A stretch of 64,000 bases of DNA from DSYU01 sp964437595 (GCA_964437595.1 CAYTHO010000010.1:27563-91562); one strand, 5' to 3'. Shown: positions 24,288 through 34,136, counted from the first letter of the stretch. A program made the numbers and translations. Notes: a model not told the origin generated them from the letters alone.

Positions 24288-26602
24288 GGCGATGGCGTGG
24301 CTGTGCGGATTACCGTACCACCACCGCCGTCGTTTCCAGGTTCGGATGGGGGCGGGTTATTTTCCGCGGGCGGAACCACAACACCCGAGGCTGGCGTTTC
24401 CGTGGGATCAGGCGTACGCGGTACGTTGATGCGCGACTCCCACGGGTACACCTTCTGCGGCTGGCCCAGATAATAGACTTCCAGGATGCGCCGCGCGATC
24501 GGGGCGGCAATGTCGGAGCCTTCCCCGGCGTATTCGGCGATGACCGCAAAGGCGATATCCGGCTTGCCGGTTTCGGTATCGGTGTACCCCGCGAACCAGG
24601 CGTGCGGATAGCCCGCGTAATCATTCTGGGCGGTTCCGGTCTTGCCATATACGGGGATACCAAAGCCCGAGAAGGCCTTCACTGCCGTTCCGCGCTTGTA
24701 GCTGACCACCCATCGCATAGCCTCCTGGATGATTTCCAGGTTTTCAGGCTTGATCGGCAGGGTGCCCTGCGCTTCGGGTTGGAAGGTATAGGAAGGGTTG
24801 CCATCCGGGTCGGTGATTTTTTCTACGACCGATGGGCGGTACAGCGTTCCACCATTGCCAACCGCGGCGACAAAGCGCGCTACCTGGAGCGGGTTGACCA
24901 GCACTTTATCCTGCCCGATAGCAATGGATGCCGCCGAGCGGGAGGATACCGGTTCAGGGATGTTTCCGGTTTCATCAAAGCCGAGGTATTCGGTTCCTGT
25001 CTCGGACCCCAGCCCAAAAGCGCGCGCCATATTGCTGATCTCGCTGCCGCGTCCTTCTTTCCACAGGGTGTACCCAATGTGATAGAACCACGGGTTGCAC
25101 GAACGCATCAGCCCTTCCGGCAGGGTCAAAGTTCCGCTGGGAGCCAGATCTTTCTCTTTGGTCCAGTCGGGCAGCGTCAGGCCGGGCTCTTCAGCCCAGT
25201 CCCAGAGGCATTCGTAGGTATCCTCGGCAGTGAACAGGCCACTTTCCAATGCCGCCGCCATGGTGATAATTTTGAAGACCGAGCCCAGCGGGTAACCATC
25301 GCCGGAGGCCCGGTTGTATAGACGGTTTTGATTGTCGCCAAAAATTGCGCCTAACAGGGTAGTGCTGTTGTAGTTGGTAAACTCAAACGCATTCGGGTCG
25401 AAACCCGGTGAAGAAACCATGGCCAGCACCCGCCCGCTATCGCGCTCTAAAACCACGATTGCCCCACTGAAGCCGGAAATGGCCTGCTGCGCGGCGAGCT
25501 GCAGATCGCGGTCGATGGTCATATATACCGACTGCGAAGGCTTGGATTCCACCTGCCGCAGGCGAGTGACCGGGTTGCCCTGCGGATCGGTAACATATAA
25601 GGAGGCGCCGCGCTGGCCAAGCAGGGCATCCTGCGCCCAATATTCCAGGCCGGCCATGCCCACCCGATCATCCAGGCTGAAGCCTTCGCGCAGGTACTTT
25701 TCCTGTTCCTCCGCCGGGATAGCGGCTACATACCCTGTTACGTGCGGGGCAATTCCACCGTTGGCGTAAAAGCGACCGCTGTACTCCGTCATGCGCAGCC
25801 CATCATCGTACAGGCTAGACAGCACATCGTAGCGTTCCAGCACTGCGTCGCGGGTAGCTTCCCCCACTGGCACGTAGTCACCCTGATACACTGTGTCGCG
25901 ACTGTACAGCGCGCGGATGGCCTCCGCATTTTTCCCAGTCAGCTTCGATAGCTCGCTCAATAAGACATTTTCGCTGTTCATCTCACCCTTCACGATGCCT
26001 AACGCAAAGATGTCGTTGGCTACCGCCACCGGATATCCATCCCGGTCGTAGATATTGCCGCGGGTGGGGCTTTTGAGTTCCATAGCCAGCACATTCCCAC
26101 CGCGCAGTTCCGGCAGAATCAACCCATCGTCCCACTGGACACGCCAGGTGCCTTTTTCCAGGCTCATGTTCATGGTCATGTCACGGGTCAAATCGCCGAT
26201 CATCTGGGTGTGAAACACCACCTGGTAAGCGACTTCGGCCCGGGTGGGATTGGTGAGCTTGGAGAGGATTTTGTATTCCAGCGTTTGCAGCGTCATATTG
26301 ACGGCTGTTTTTTTATAGCGCTCGACGAATTTTTCCAGCGCCAGGGCATCCTGGCTGGTCGGCGTGAGCAGGCTGTACATAGAAGGGTAGTCTTCCACCT
26401 TCCAGGCGTTTAAGAATACTTGCGCGGTCAGCTCGGCGTCGGGGGCCTTTGTCACCATCGGTTCCACCTTTGGCAAGGTGCGGGTTACATCTACGGTCGG
26501 TGCGGGACTGGTCTGCGCAACCGTTGGCGCCTGGGTAGGGTTACAGGCTGAGAAGCTGGAGATCAGTAGTACAAACAGCAAAATGTAAGAAGAAAACTTC
26601 AT
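24284..26602 (-). CDS. penicillin-binding protein 2-type transpeptidase, lipoprotein
   Basis: Predicted 772-residue class B PBP cross-linking peptidoglycan. The N-terminus has a signal with Cys20 (SFSAC), suggesting lipid anchoring rather than a TM helix. Residues about 45-160 resemble the NTF2-like MecA_N domain, followed by a PBP dimerisation domain (RGNIYDRDGYPVA) and the transpeptidase domain with SxxK in LGSVFKI, SCN in RSCNPWF and KTGTAQ. A Pro/Gly/Thr-rich tail of ~45 residues follows. The MecA_N plus PBP layout is also seen in low-affinity PBP2a of Gram-positives. Coupled by ATGA to rsgA downstream and overlapping the Maf gene upstream. Confidence 0.92.
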   Translation of the reverse strand: MKFSSYILLFVLLISSFSACNPTQAPTVAQTSPAPTVDVTRTLPKVEPMVTKAPDAELTAQVFLNAWKVEDYPSMYSLLTPTSQDALALEKFVERYKKTAVNMTLQTLEYKILSKLTNPTRAEVAYQVVFHTQMIGDLTRDMTMNMSLEKGTWRVQWDDGLILPELRGGNVLAMELKSPTRGNIYDRDGYPVAVANDIFALGIVKGEMNSENVLLSELSKLTGKNAEAIRALYSRDTVYQGDYVPVGEATRDAVLERYDVLSSLYDDGLRMTEYSGRFYANGGIAPHVTGYVAAIPAEEQEKYLREGFSLDDRVGMAGLEYWAQDALLGQRGASLYVTDPQGNPVTRLRQVESKPSQSVYMTIDRDLQLAAQQAISGFSGAIVVLERDSGRVLAMVSSPGFDPNAFEFTNYNSTTLLGAIFGDNQNRLYNRASGDGYPLGSVFKIITMAAALESGLFTAEDTYECLWDWAEEPGLTLPDWTKEKDLAPSGTLTLPEGLMRSCNPWFYHIGYTLWKEGRGSEISNMARAFGLGSETGTEYLGFDETGNIPEPVSSRSAASIAIGQDKVLVNPLQVARFVAAVGNGGTLYRPSVVEKITDPDGNPSYTFQPEAQGTLPIKPENLEIIQEAMRWVVSYKRGTAVKAFSGFGIPVYGKTGTAQNDYAGYPHAWFAGYTDTETGKPDIAFAVIAEYAGEGSDIAAPIARRILEVYYLGQPQKVYPWESRINVPRTPDPTETPASGVVVPPAENNPPPSEPGNDGGGGTVIRTATPSP

Positions 26603-27366
26603 TTTTTATTCCTGAGGTCGGGTTCCCCGCCGCCTTCTTCGCGCAACAGCGACCGATAAACCGGGCAGGGAGCATCTATTTCGAGATGAGCTGGGCAGCC
26701 AGCAGTTGCATTTTCCGGTGGGGTCAGCCCGAAGCGGGCCAGCGCGCGAACAGCCGCGCAGAGGGGCAGGCCAACCACACAGCAGTAGCAGCCAGCGATG
26801 CGCTCTACAGGCTGGAACACCGGGTGCTGAATGGCATACGCGCCGGCTTTGTCAAACGGGTCTCCGCTGGTAATGTAATCTTCCATTTCAACATCGGTAT
26901 AACTGCGCATCCACACCCGCGTGGCACATACATCGGTTACGATCTGCGCGGTTTCGCGGCGATGCACTATAGACGCCGCCGGATGCGGTGGAGTTCCCGT
27001 CGCTTCGCACGGCTCAATTTCTTTCCGCAGCACGGCGACAGCGGTATAGACGATGTGCATCCGGCCACGCAGGGAGCGCAGCATCTGGCGGGCTTCTGCC
27101 GCGCCAGATGGCTTGCCTAAAATCGTCAGGCCGTCCGCTACGGTAGTATCAGCCGCAAGTACGGCCTGGCCAGGCAAGGCGGCAGCGGACGCAGCGCGCG
27201 CTTTGCTTTCCGCCAGGCGCAGCACGTATTGATCTGGCGGCTCGCCGGGCATCGGGCTTTCATCAATATCCACTGGACGGACATCAAACGTCCAACCGGT
27301 GAAGGCGAGGAGCCGCCGCCTGCGCGGCGAATTGGAAGCCAGGATTATTGTAGGGGCCATGCCCAT
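26599..27366 (-). CDS. Maf family nucleotide pyrophosphatase
   Basis: Predicted 255-residue Maf/Ham1-type house-cleaning nucleoside triphosphate pyrophosphatase. Family motifs: ILASNSPRRRRLL at the N-terminus, the catalytic VLAADTTV (Asp), the GKPS loop with E-A-R-Q-M-L, and GDPFDKAGAYAIQ near the end. It is longer than the usual ~195 residues because of an insertion near residues 125-150 and a C-terminal tail of about 40 residues. Start uncertain between ATG 27366 and ATG 27360; the longer in-frame start at 27402 lacks support. Its 3' end overlaps the PBP gene by 4 bases. Confidence 0.9.
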   Translation of the reverse strand: MGMAPTIILASNSPRRRRLLAFTGWTFDVRPVDIDESPMPGEPPDQYVLRLAESKARAASAAALPGQAVLAADTTVADGLTILGKPSGAAEARQMLRSLRGRMHIVYTAVAVLRKEIEPCEATGTPPHPAASIVHRRETAQIVTDVCATRVWMRSYTDVEMEDYITSGDPFDKAGAYAIQHPVFQPVERIAGCYCCVVGLPLCAAVRALARFGLTPPENATAGCPAHLEIDAPCPVYRSLLREEGGGEPDLRNKK

Positions 27367-27461
27367 CGATTCTAACACAAAAGCACAGGTGGGCTGGGCC
27401 ATTGGCCTGAACCATTGGCTTACGCACTTAGCCTGTGCCCGTGATGGGCCATGGTCTATTC

Positions 27462-29213
27462 TCAGTACCCGGCGGCGATTACTTCGAACAGCGCGTCTTG
27501 CGGAGCACTGGCAGGCAGGCTCATTTCGGAGCCGTTTACATCGACAGCCAGCGTTGTCCAGGTGCTGCCGCCATCCGTGGAGTAGCGGACCAACTTTGGA
27601 GCCGGCTGGGATGGCTGGGGGGCAGCAACAGTTTCAAAGCGCAGGCGAGCGCCTTCTTCCCCATATACGACTGCCGCCGCATGGCCGCTTCCAACTCCCA
27701 GAAGTTGCTCGGCAAGCACCTGCTCACCCTTCAGCAGGCGCAAATACGCTGCTGGCTGGGCTGGAAGCGAGATCAGGGCATGGATACTGGCAACCTGAAT
27801 GTTCTCTTCCACAGCCTGGTAAGCGCGCACCGGCGCCTGGAGAATGGCCTGCCCCTGCTCGTCCAATAATTCAATGGTATATTCGCCCGCTTCGGGGGCA
27901 TTCTTCACCTGGCCTGGCAGAATATACGCGGGAAGAAGTTCCGCGCTACCTGCATCGATGTTTGCCCGCACCAGCAGGCCGCGCTGCGGCGCTGCTGCAC
28001 CAGGATCTGGAGCGGTCAGCGACAGGGACAAATTAGCGCCCTGTTCAACCTGCGCGGCAAACAGCTTTTCATAGGTGAAGCCAGAGATCCACCTGGGGCT
28101 ACAGTAGGTCATAATATCCTTCGAGGAAGGGGAGTATACCGTTCCGGTCAGTACATCCAGCCCAAATTCGCCGATGGATCCATCTGTATTGGGGTACTCA
28201 GGCTCAATGCTGGTTGCCCCGCCGCAGGGGGCGTGCAGCATGCCAAGATTATGGCCAATCTCGTGCGCCGCCAGCTGCGACGTCAGGCCCTGATAATCCA
28301 GGCCAATGGCTACGCGCGATCCAACCCAGCCGAGGCCGGCGTAGCCGCCATAGAACCAGGTGTTCACGCCATCCGTGGTCGGGACCAGCCCATAATAGAC
28401 CTGCGAGTCTGGCGCGCCTTCCGTCATTTTAATGGTGGTGATTTCATTCAGCAGCCGGGTGAAATCGGCGGTTTTGGTCAGGTCGCCGGTAAAGTCATAG
28501 CGCGCGTGCCAGCTCAGCTCTATTTTACTGATCGGGTAGGTGCGCTGAATCCAATCACTAATGCTATCCCGGGTCGGCGTCGGATAGGTGCGGCCATCCA
28601 GGGTGTTATGAAAAGTAATAGGGACAACCTTAATCGCCAGCGGGGGCACTGCATGGAAAACCAGGGATGTGGTGATGCTGTTATTGCTCTCGCTCATCTC
28701 GCGAACAGCATTATCCGCATCCAGAGCAACCGTCAGATCAACTGTGCCGGACGACCAGGCAACTGGCAGAGCAATATTGATCGAGCTGTTGTAATCGGCG
28801 CGGCTGCTGTGTAAGGGCACGGTAGCAGTGTACAATTGCGGCGAGCCGCTCAGCATGGCACTGTTTGTATTCGATGCGCGAACCGAGATTTTTACATTAG
28901 GTACTGCCTGGTCAAACGCCAGGGTGGCGGCATAAATCCGCAGGATGGTTGCCTTACCAGCAACCAGGTGAACACTGTTCTGCGCATTCTGAACCGACTG
29001 GGTTACTTCGATTCCCTGCAGAACCAGGTCTCCCGTTTCTGGGGAGCGAACCAGCGGTAGAAACACGCAGAATTTGTCTGCCGGGCAGCCAGCCGTTGCT
29101 TGCGCAGAAACCAGCCCCGCCGTGTTGGCATTCCCCCAAAGAAAAATCGCGACGACCAGAAGAAGAGCCCCCCGTAAGCTCGCTAGAACCTGTTTATCTG
29201 TACTGTGCTTCAT
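27462..29213 (-). CDS. secreted metzincin-like metalloprotease with CARDB-type domain
   Basis: Predicted exported protein of 583 residues. After a signal peptide (about 1-38), residues 60-190 form a CARDB-like adhesion domain (LVLQGIEVTQSVQ, then MSESNNSI). The peptidase domain has the zinc motif HEIGHNLGMLH and a downstream Met-turn in DIMTYC, together defining a metzincin. Two cysteines flank the zinc site. The last ~170 residues are beta-sandwich-like with no sorting signal. GGAAGAG precedes the ATG. It is monocistronic between Maf and the divergent xpt gene. Probably degrades extracellular protein and so feeds the peptide importers; inference. Confidence 0.85.
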   Translation of the reverse strand: MKHSTDKQVLASLRGALLLVVAIFLWGNANTAGLVSAQATAGCPADKFCVFLPLVRSPETGDLVLQGIEVTQSVQNAQNSVHLVAGKATILRIYAATLAFDQAVPNVKISVRASNTNSAMLSGSPQLYTATVPLHSSRADYNSSINIALPVAWSSGTVDLTVALDADNAVREMSESNNSITTSLVFHAVPPLAIKVVPITFHNTLDGRTYPTPTRDSISDWIQRTYPISKIELSWHARYDFTGDLTKTADFTRLLNEITTIKMTEGAPDSQVYYGLVPTTDGVNTWFYGGYAGLGWVGSRVAIGLDYQGLTSQLAAHEIGHNLGMLHAPCGGATSIEPEYPNTDGSIGEFGLDVLTGTVYSPSSKDIMTYCSPRWISGFTYEKLFAAQVEQGANLSLSLTAPDPGAAAPQRGLLVRANIDAGSAELLPAYILPGQVKNAPEAGEYTIELLDEQGQAILQAPVRAYQAVEENIQVASIHALISLPAQPAAYLRLLKGEQVLAEQLLGVGSGHAAAVVYGEEGARLRFETVAAPQPSQPAPKLVRYSTDGGSTWTTLAVDVNGSEMSLPASAPQDALFEVIAAGY

Positions 29214-29441
29214 GGTTCTCTTCCACTTGATTTTTGATAAAAATTGGTTATAAATATGTTTTATCTTGATTTGATCTAAATTACATTTGTAATTTTAATC
29301 ATAAAACCAATTTACAACCTTACAACCGACACACAAAGCACCGGAATACCGCCTGGATGTTTCGCCTGCCCCACTTGCTGAATAAGGGCCAGAAATATAG
29401 TAAAATCGCCTGTAGTACCCTGAGACGAGGAGGATGAGGTT

Positions 29442-30014
29442 ATGCAGGCGCTCAAAGATCGCATCTTGCGGGATGGCCGGAATCTGGGAAATGGTATTTT
29501 AAAAGTAGACAACTTCATTAACCACCAGGTTGACCCGGCGTTAATGGATGCCTGCGGGAAGGAATTCGCCCGACGCTTCGAAACGGTGAATGCCACCCGC
29601 ATATTGACCGCGGAAATATCCGGTATTGCGCCAGCGCTGATGACCGCGCTGTACATGCACCTGCCGGTGGTCTATGCCCGTAAAACCAAACCAATCACCA
29701 TGCCCGATACCGTTTACCTGACGGTAGCGCCTTCGCACACGAAAGGCCGGCTGGTAGAACTGATCGTCTCGCCAGAGTTTCTCGCCAGCGGCGAGCGCGT
29801 GCTGATCATCGATGACTTCCTGGCTTCCGGGGCCACCATTCAAGGGCTGGTGCGCCTGGCACAGGCGGCTGGCTCTCAGGTGGTGGGCATCGGTACGTTG
29901 ATTGAAAAATCGTTCGAAGGCGGGCGCGAGGCGCTGGCGCACCTGAATATTCCCATCGAGTCGCTCGCCTGTATCTGTTCGATGGATGATGGAAACATCG
30001 TCTTCTGCGACTAA
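29442..30014 (+). CDS. xpt: xanthine phosphoribosyltransferase
   Basis: Predicted 190-residue type I phosphoribosyltransferase converting xanthine plus PRPP to XMP. The N-terminal MQALKDRILRDGRNLGNGILKVD and the PRPP loop LIIDDFLASGAT match the Xpt subfamily in length and sequence. GAGGAGG lies 9 bases upstream of the ATG. XMP is the substrate of GuaA, encoded next on the same strand after 201 bp. I looked for a purine riboswitch in the 228-bp leader and see none. Confidence 0.92.
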   Translation: MQALKDRILRDGRNLGNGILKVDNFINHQVDPALMDACGKEFARRFETVNATRILTAEISGIAPALMTALYMHLPVVYARKTKPITMPDTVYLTVAPSHTKGRLVELIVSPEFLASGERVLIIDDFLASGATIQGLVRLAQAAGSQVVGIGTLIEKSFEGGREALAHLNIPIESLACICSMDDGNIVFCD

Positions 30015-30215
30015 GCGATTCGCCAAAGACATCTTCAAAAAAGGGTTCCTGCCACGGCAAATGCTTTTGCTTGCTGATCCCAGCGGCGGTTCCAAAAAGA
30101 CGGCGCAGCCCATCATGCCCAGAAACATACTGTTTCAATATATGCTGTGGCCTTAACCGTGTGAAGCAGAAGAACAAAATCCCTTTTGAGACAGCTTTTC
30201 TTCTTAGAGGTATCT

Positions 30216-31769
30216 ATGGACACCATCGCAATTCTTGATTTTGGCTCACAGTACACGCAGTTGATTGCCCGACGAATTCGGGAACTGTGCGTTTACTCCG
30301 AAATTTTTCCCTGGGACGCACCTGCTGAGCGCGTGCTGGCGTTGAAGCCGAAGGGGTTTATCCTCTCCGGCGGGCCATCTTCGGTTTACGAACCGGGCGC
30401 GCCTACCCTGCCCGCTTACGTTCTGGAAAGCGGACTGCCCGTTCTGGGAATTTGCTATGGCATGCACCTGCTGACCCTGGCGCTGGGCGGGAAAGTCAGC
30501 CCTTCACAGGAACGAGAATACGGCCCGGCGCAGATTGAGACTGTTTGCGCCAACCTATTAATTCCAGAAGGCACCCAGCCGGTGTGGATGTCACACGGCG
30601 ACCGTACCGAAGCGCTTCCGCCAGGATTTGAGCGCCTGGCCAACAGCAGCAACAGCCCGTTTGCCGCCATGGGCGACCAGCAGGGTCGCCGGTTTGGGGT
30701 TCAGTTCCACCCCGAAGTGCACCACACCCCCGGGGGGAAGGAAATCCTGCGCCGGTTCGTCATAGATATCTGCGCCACTGCCCCACAATGGACGCCAGAA
30801 TCGATCATCACGGAAAGCATCACCCGCATTCGCCAGCAGGTTGGCGACGCGCCGGTGCTCGCCGCGGTGAGCGGTGGGGTTGACTCCAGCGTTGCTACAG
30901 CGCTCGTACACCGCGCCATTGGCAACCAGCTCAACGCAGTCTTCGTCGACACCGGCATGCTGCGCCAGGATGAGCGCCAGCAGGTGGAAATTGCTTTCCG
31001 CCAGAACCTGGGCGCAAACCTGGTCACCGTCAATGCCATCGAGGAGTTTATCGATAATCTACAAGGCGTAGCTGAACCAGAAGCCAAGCGCCGCATTATC
31101 GGCGAGACGTTTATCCGAATTTTCGAGGCCGAAGCACGCCGTTTGGGTCAGCCGCGCTTTTTGGTGCAGGGAACCATTTATCCAGACGTGGTTGAATCCA
31201 GCGCCCCCGACCGGAACAAGGCCCAACGTATAAAGACCCATCATAATGTGGGCGGGCTGCCCAAAGATATGGCCTTCTCGCTGGTCGAGCCGCTGCGCTA
31301 CCTCTTTAAGGATGAGGTGCGCGCTGTGGGGGAGGCGCTCGGGCTGCCTGCTGAACTGGTCTGGCGCCAGCCATTCCCGGGGCCGGGCCTGGCGGTGCGC
31401 TGCCTGGGTGAAATCACCTGGGAACGCCTGGAACGACTGCGCGCCGCGGACGCAATCTTCACCAGCGAGCTGGCTGATGCCGGGCTGCTCAACCGCAAGC
31501 CCGAAGAGGAAACCAGTCGAATTTCTCAGGCCTTTGCCGTGCTTCTGCCCGTGCGATCAGTGGGCGTGATGGGTGACCAGCGCACCTATCAGGAGGCCAT
31601 TACCCTGCGCGCTGTTACCACCGATGATTTTATGACCGCCGATTGGGCCCGCCTGCCTTATGAACTGCTTGGTCGGGTAGCCAACCGCATTGTCAATGAA
31701 GTAAAAGGCGTAAACCGTGTGGTTTATGATGTAACCAGCAAACCGCCTGCAACAATTGAATGGGAATAA
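30216..31769 (+). CDS. guaA: GMP synthase (glutamine-hydrolysing)
   Basis: Predicted 517-residue enzyme converting XMP to GMP with glutamine and ATP. The class I amidotransferase domain (1-~190) has the nucleophile in LGICYGMHLL and the His/Glu pair in QFHPEVHH. The ATP-pyrophosphatase domain has the P-loop SGGVDSSV. The C-terminal dimerisation domain ends in YDVTSKPPATIEWE, the family's standard terminus. ATG 30216 has AGAGG nearby and gives the usual DTIAILDFGSQY start; an upstream in-frame ATG at 30186 is unlikely. Together with xpt it forms a guanine-nucleotide salvage pair. Confidence 0.97.
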   Translation: MDTIAILDFGSQYTQLIARRIRELCVYSEIFPWDAPAERVLALKPKGFILSGGPSSVYEPGAPTLPAYVLESGLPVLGICYGMHLLTLALGGKVSPSQEREYGPAQIETVCANLLIPEGTQPVWMSHGDRTEALPPGFERLANSSNSPFAAMGDQQGRRFGVQFHPEVHHTPGGKEILRRFVIDICATAPQWTPESIITESITRIRQQVGDAPVLAAVSGGVDSSVATALVHRAIGNQLNAVFVDTGMLRQDERQQVEIAFRQNLGANLVTVNAIEEFIDNLQGVAEPEAKRRIIGETFIRIFEAEARRLGQPRFLVQGTIYPDVVESSAPDRNKAQRIKTHHNVGGLPKDMAFSLVEPLRYLFKDEVRAVGEALGLPAELVWRQPFPGPGLAVRCLGEITWERLERLRAADAIFTSELADAGLLNRKPEEETSRISQAFAVLLPVRSVGVMGDQRTYQEAITLRAVTTDDFMTADWARLPYELLGRVANRIVNEVKGVNRVVYDVTSKPPATIEWE

Positions 31770-31799
31770 CGTATATGGTAATGAAGGAGATACATTACC

Positions 31800-32675
31800 A
31801 TGAATATTGGCGAAGTTCTAACGCGTGCCTGGGACATTATTTGGAAGAATAAGATATTATGGATCTTTGGTTTGTTCGCCGCTCTGGCCGGGGGCAGCGG
31901 CGGGAACAACTACAACTACAATATTGGACGCGACGGCGGAATAAACCACATCCCGTTCAATATTCCTGTCTGGGGGGTGGCTCTGCTGGTACTGCTGGCC
32001 CTGGTGCTGTTTGTGGCGCTGGTCGTCCTGGCCACGCTGGGCCGCGCTGGTTTAGTGCGCGGCGCCTGGCTGGCCGACAGTGGTGAAAGCAACCTTACTT
32101 TCAGCCGGCTGTTTCGCGAAAGCCAGCCTTACTTTGGGCGCGTGCTGCTGTTGGGGATCCTCTTCGTTGCCATCAGCATCGGGATTGTGCTGGTGCTCAT
32201 TGTGCCAACCGTGCTGACCTGTGGAATTATCGCGATTTGCCTGGTGCCGTTCTTCATCTTTCTCTCGATGCTGGTTGAACTGGCCGTCGTTGCCATTGTT
32301 GGCGAAGATAAAGGTATTGTAGACGGCTTGCAGCGCGCCTGGGAAATTGTTCGCGGCAACCTGGCGCTGGTGATCGCTGTTGGCTTTGTGATTGTCATCG
32401 CATCGGCAGTAATCAGCTTCCTGGCCGGGCTGCCGTTGATGGCTATTACGGCGCCCGTGATCATTTATATGAGCTCCAATTCGGGGCAGCTTAGCAGCAA
32501 CACATTTTTCGTCGCCCTATTCCTGCTCCTGCTCTACCTGCCCATCCTGCTGAGCGTGCAGGCCATCCTCACCACATACGTTGAAACCACCTGGACGGTT
32601 GCCTTCCGCCGCCTTACTGGCCGCGCAGCGGACGGTGTTGTCACCCCCACCGGTGAGACCCCGATGACGATATAG
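31800..32675 (+). CDS. polytopic membrane protein, function unknown
   Basis: A 291-residue integral membrane protein with about six hydrophobic segments. It opens with an amphipathic GEVLTRAWDIIWKNKILWIFGLF stretch, then an Asn/Gly/Tyr-rich loop (GGNNYNYNIG). A repeated RAWEIVRGN-type motif occurs mid-protein. This layout resembles the glycerophosphoryl diester phosphodiesterase membrane-domain/DUF975-like proteins; no catalytic residues are evident. GAAGGAGA lies upstream of the ATG, 30 bp after guaA, so the two may be co-transcribed. A strong terminator follows. Confidence 0.8.
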   Translation: MNIGEVLTRAWDIIWKNKILWIFGLFAALAGGSGGNNYNYNIGRDGGINHIPFNIPVWGVALLVLLALVLFVALVVLATLGRAGLVRGAWLADSGESNLTFSRLFRESQPYFGRVLLLGILFVAISIGIVLVLIVPTVLTCGIIAICLVPFFIFLSMLVELAVVAIVGEDKGIVDGLQRAWEIVRGNLALVIAVGFVIVIASAVISFLAGLPLMAITAPVIIYMSSNSGQLSSNTFFVALFLLLLYLPILLSVQAILTTYVETTWTVAFRRLTGRAADGVVTPTGETPMTI

Positions 32676-32703
32676 GAAATGCCCAGACTGTGATACGAAG
32701 CAG

Positions 32704-32739
32704 AGGAGGCACGAGACATCAGATTTGCTCGTGCCTCCT
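32704..32739 (+). terminator. rho-independent-like terminator
   Basis: A perfect 12-bp stem (32704-32715 with 32728-32739, GGAGGCACGAG core) and 12-base loop, followed by TTGATTGTT. It sits between the plus-strand membrane protein and the minus-strand redoxin gene, so it may serve both. Confidence 0.75.
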
Positions 32740-32757
32740 TGATTGTTCTGTATTTGC

Positions 32758-33273
32758 CTATTCCCCGCTATCCTTAACTGCCCTGACAATCGTGCACCCG
32801 TAAGTTGGCGTTTCTGGCAGGGGCACCACCCCACCGGACAGCACCGCCTGGATCGCTTCACTGATGTAGCTGCGGGTTGGCGTCCGCTTTCGGAATGTCA
32901 CGTCATCCAGTGCGCCCTGGTAGCGCAGGATGCCTCCCCCATCGATTAAGAACAGGTGCGGCGTTGTTTCCGCGCCGTATAGGTCAGCAACCTTTTGGAG
33001 CGGGTCTAGCAGCACTGCCGGCAGGCCGCGTTTTTCCGCCGTCTGGCGCAGCAGGTCTGGCGGCTCGTTTGCATTCGAGGCAATCGAAAGCAGAACGATG
33101 CGGTCCTGCCATTCGGAGAGAGCCTGGTCGGCCCGCTCAACCCAGGGGCATTCCGCCGACCAGAAATTTAACAGCACCGTCCGCTCGAGAAAATCTTCCA
33201 GGGCAATACAGCGGTCGTTCAGGTCTTCCAACTCAAAAATGGGCGCGGGTAGGCCGGTAATCAGCTTTGGCAT
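32758..33273 (-). CDS. thioredoxin-fold redoxin (AhpC/TSA or TlpA-like)
   Basis: Predicted 171-residue thioredoxin-fold protein without signal peptide. The active site is a single cysteine in NFWSAECPWVERA, one residue off the usual CxxC, so it may be a one-Cys reductase or peroxiredoxin-like protein. PHLFLIDGGGILRYQG carries the cis-Pro region (TTPH). The C-terminal ~35 residues include one more Cys in YGCTIVRA. No ribosome site is obvious. It converges on guaA's downstream gene, with the terminator between them. Redox partner unknown. Confidence 0.8.
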   Translation of the reverse strand: MPKLITGLPAPIFELEDLNDRCIALEDFLERTVLLNFWSAECPWVERADQALSEWQDRIVLLSIASNANEPPDLLRQTAEKRGLPAVLLDPLQKVADLYGAETTPHLFLIDGGGILRYQGALDDVTFRKRTPTRSYISEAIQAVLSGGVVPLPETPTYGCTIVRAVKDSGE

Positions 33274-33382
33274 AGCAGTTTGTCATTATCTTACCATCAT
33301 TTCGACAATTCTTATAAATAATAATGGTTTATATCCTCATCGCTGCCTAACCTGGTTTATAATCAAAAAACGGACTTTGATT

Positions 33383-33991
33383 ATGGATACTGGCTTTTTT
33401 CTCATTCTGATTGCCTGTGGATTATATGGCCTAATTCATTCCGTTCTGGCCTCTAACACGACCAAGGTATTCGCCATGCGCCAGGTTGGGCAGGCAGCAT
33501 ATCACCGTTTCTACCGCCTGTTCTTCGTACTCATGGCAGGCCTGACCACGCTGGTTGTACTGGCGATGGTTCCCTTTTTGCCCGATCGCATCCTATACCG
33601 CATCCCTGCTCCCTGGTCTTATCTGACGATCGCTGTGCAGGCGGCGGCTGCCGCGGCTGTTCTGGTGGGTGTGTGGCAAACCGGCGCGATGTCGTTTTTA
33701 GGCCTCAAACAGATTGTCGCATCCGACACAGACAACGGCGCCGCTGATAAACTGGTCGTTACCGGCCTATACCGTTGGGTGCGCCACCCACTTTATACTG
33801 CATCCCTTCTCTTCCTGTGGCTTGCCCCGCTGATGACCTGGAACCTGCTGGCTCTCAACATAGGTTTTTCGGCATACCTGCTCATCGGCACGATCTTTGA
33901 GGAACGCAAGCTGATTGAACAGTTTGGTGAGGAATACTTGCGCTACCGGCAAAAGACGCCGCGCATCATCCCTGGCATCAAAATCACCTGA
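33383..33991 (+). CDS. NnrU/ICMT-like membrane methyltransferase
   Basis: A 202-residue protein with about five membrane helices. The C-terminal GLYRWVRHPLYT and FGEEYLRYRQKTPRIIP motifs are the cofactor-binding signature of the isoprenylcysteine/phospholipid methyltransferase superfamily. N-terminal ATG 33383 opens directly into TM1. Members methylate lipids, isoprenylcysteine or small thiols (MddA-like); the substrate cannot be assigned. TATAAT at 33358-33363 may be the -10 box. Confidence 0.8.
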   Translation: MDTGFFLILIACGLYGLIHSVLASNTTKVFAMRQVGQAAYHRFYRLFFVLMAGLTTLVVLAMVPFLPDRILYRIPAPWSYLTIAVQAAAAAAVLVGVWQTGAMSFLGLKQIVASDTDNGAADKLVVTGLYRWVRHPLYTASLLFLWLAPLMTWNLLALNIGFSAYLLIGTIFEERKLIEQFGEEYLRYRQKTPRIIPGIKIT

Positions 33992-34136
33992 AGAACGGTT
34001 CATCCCTTACATTCTTCACGAGTCGCGCGAATACCGGGTTTTTCCTCTAACCTGGACCAAAGTCCTACTGTAAAACGATTATTACCGGGTGTATAATCGG
34101 GGCCGGTAAACTTTTATTGTTGATTGTTAACGGATC

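Noticed and set aside
28954..29139. Small minus-strand ORF opposite the start of the metzincin gene's shadow frames
   Set aside because: It lies wholly inside the metzincin coding region on the same strand in another frame and has no ribosome site or recognisable motif.
29214..29441. Purine riboswitch before xpt
   Set aside because: The leader lacks the paired stems and conserved core of the purine aptamer; nothing matches.
29541..30177. Long minus-strand ORFs opposite xpt and the xpt-guaA gap
   Set aside because: They are antisense shadows of a clearly conserved gene; their translations are Arg/His/Gln-rich and motif-free.
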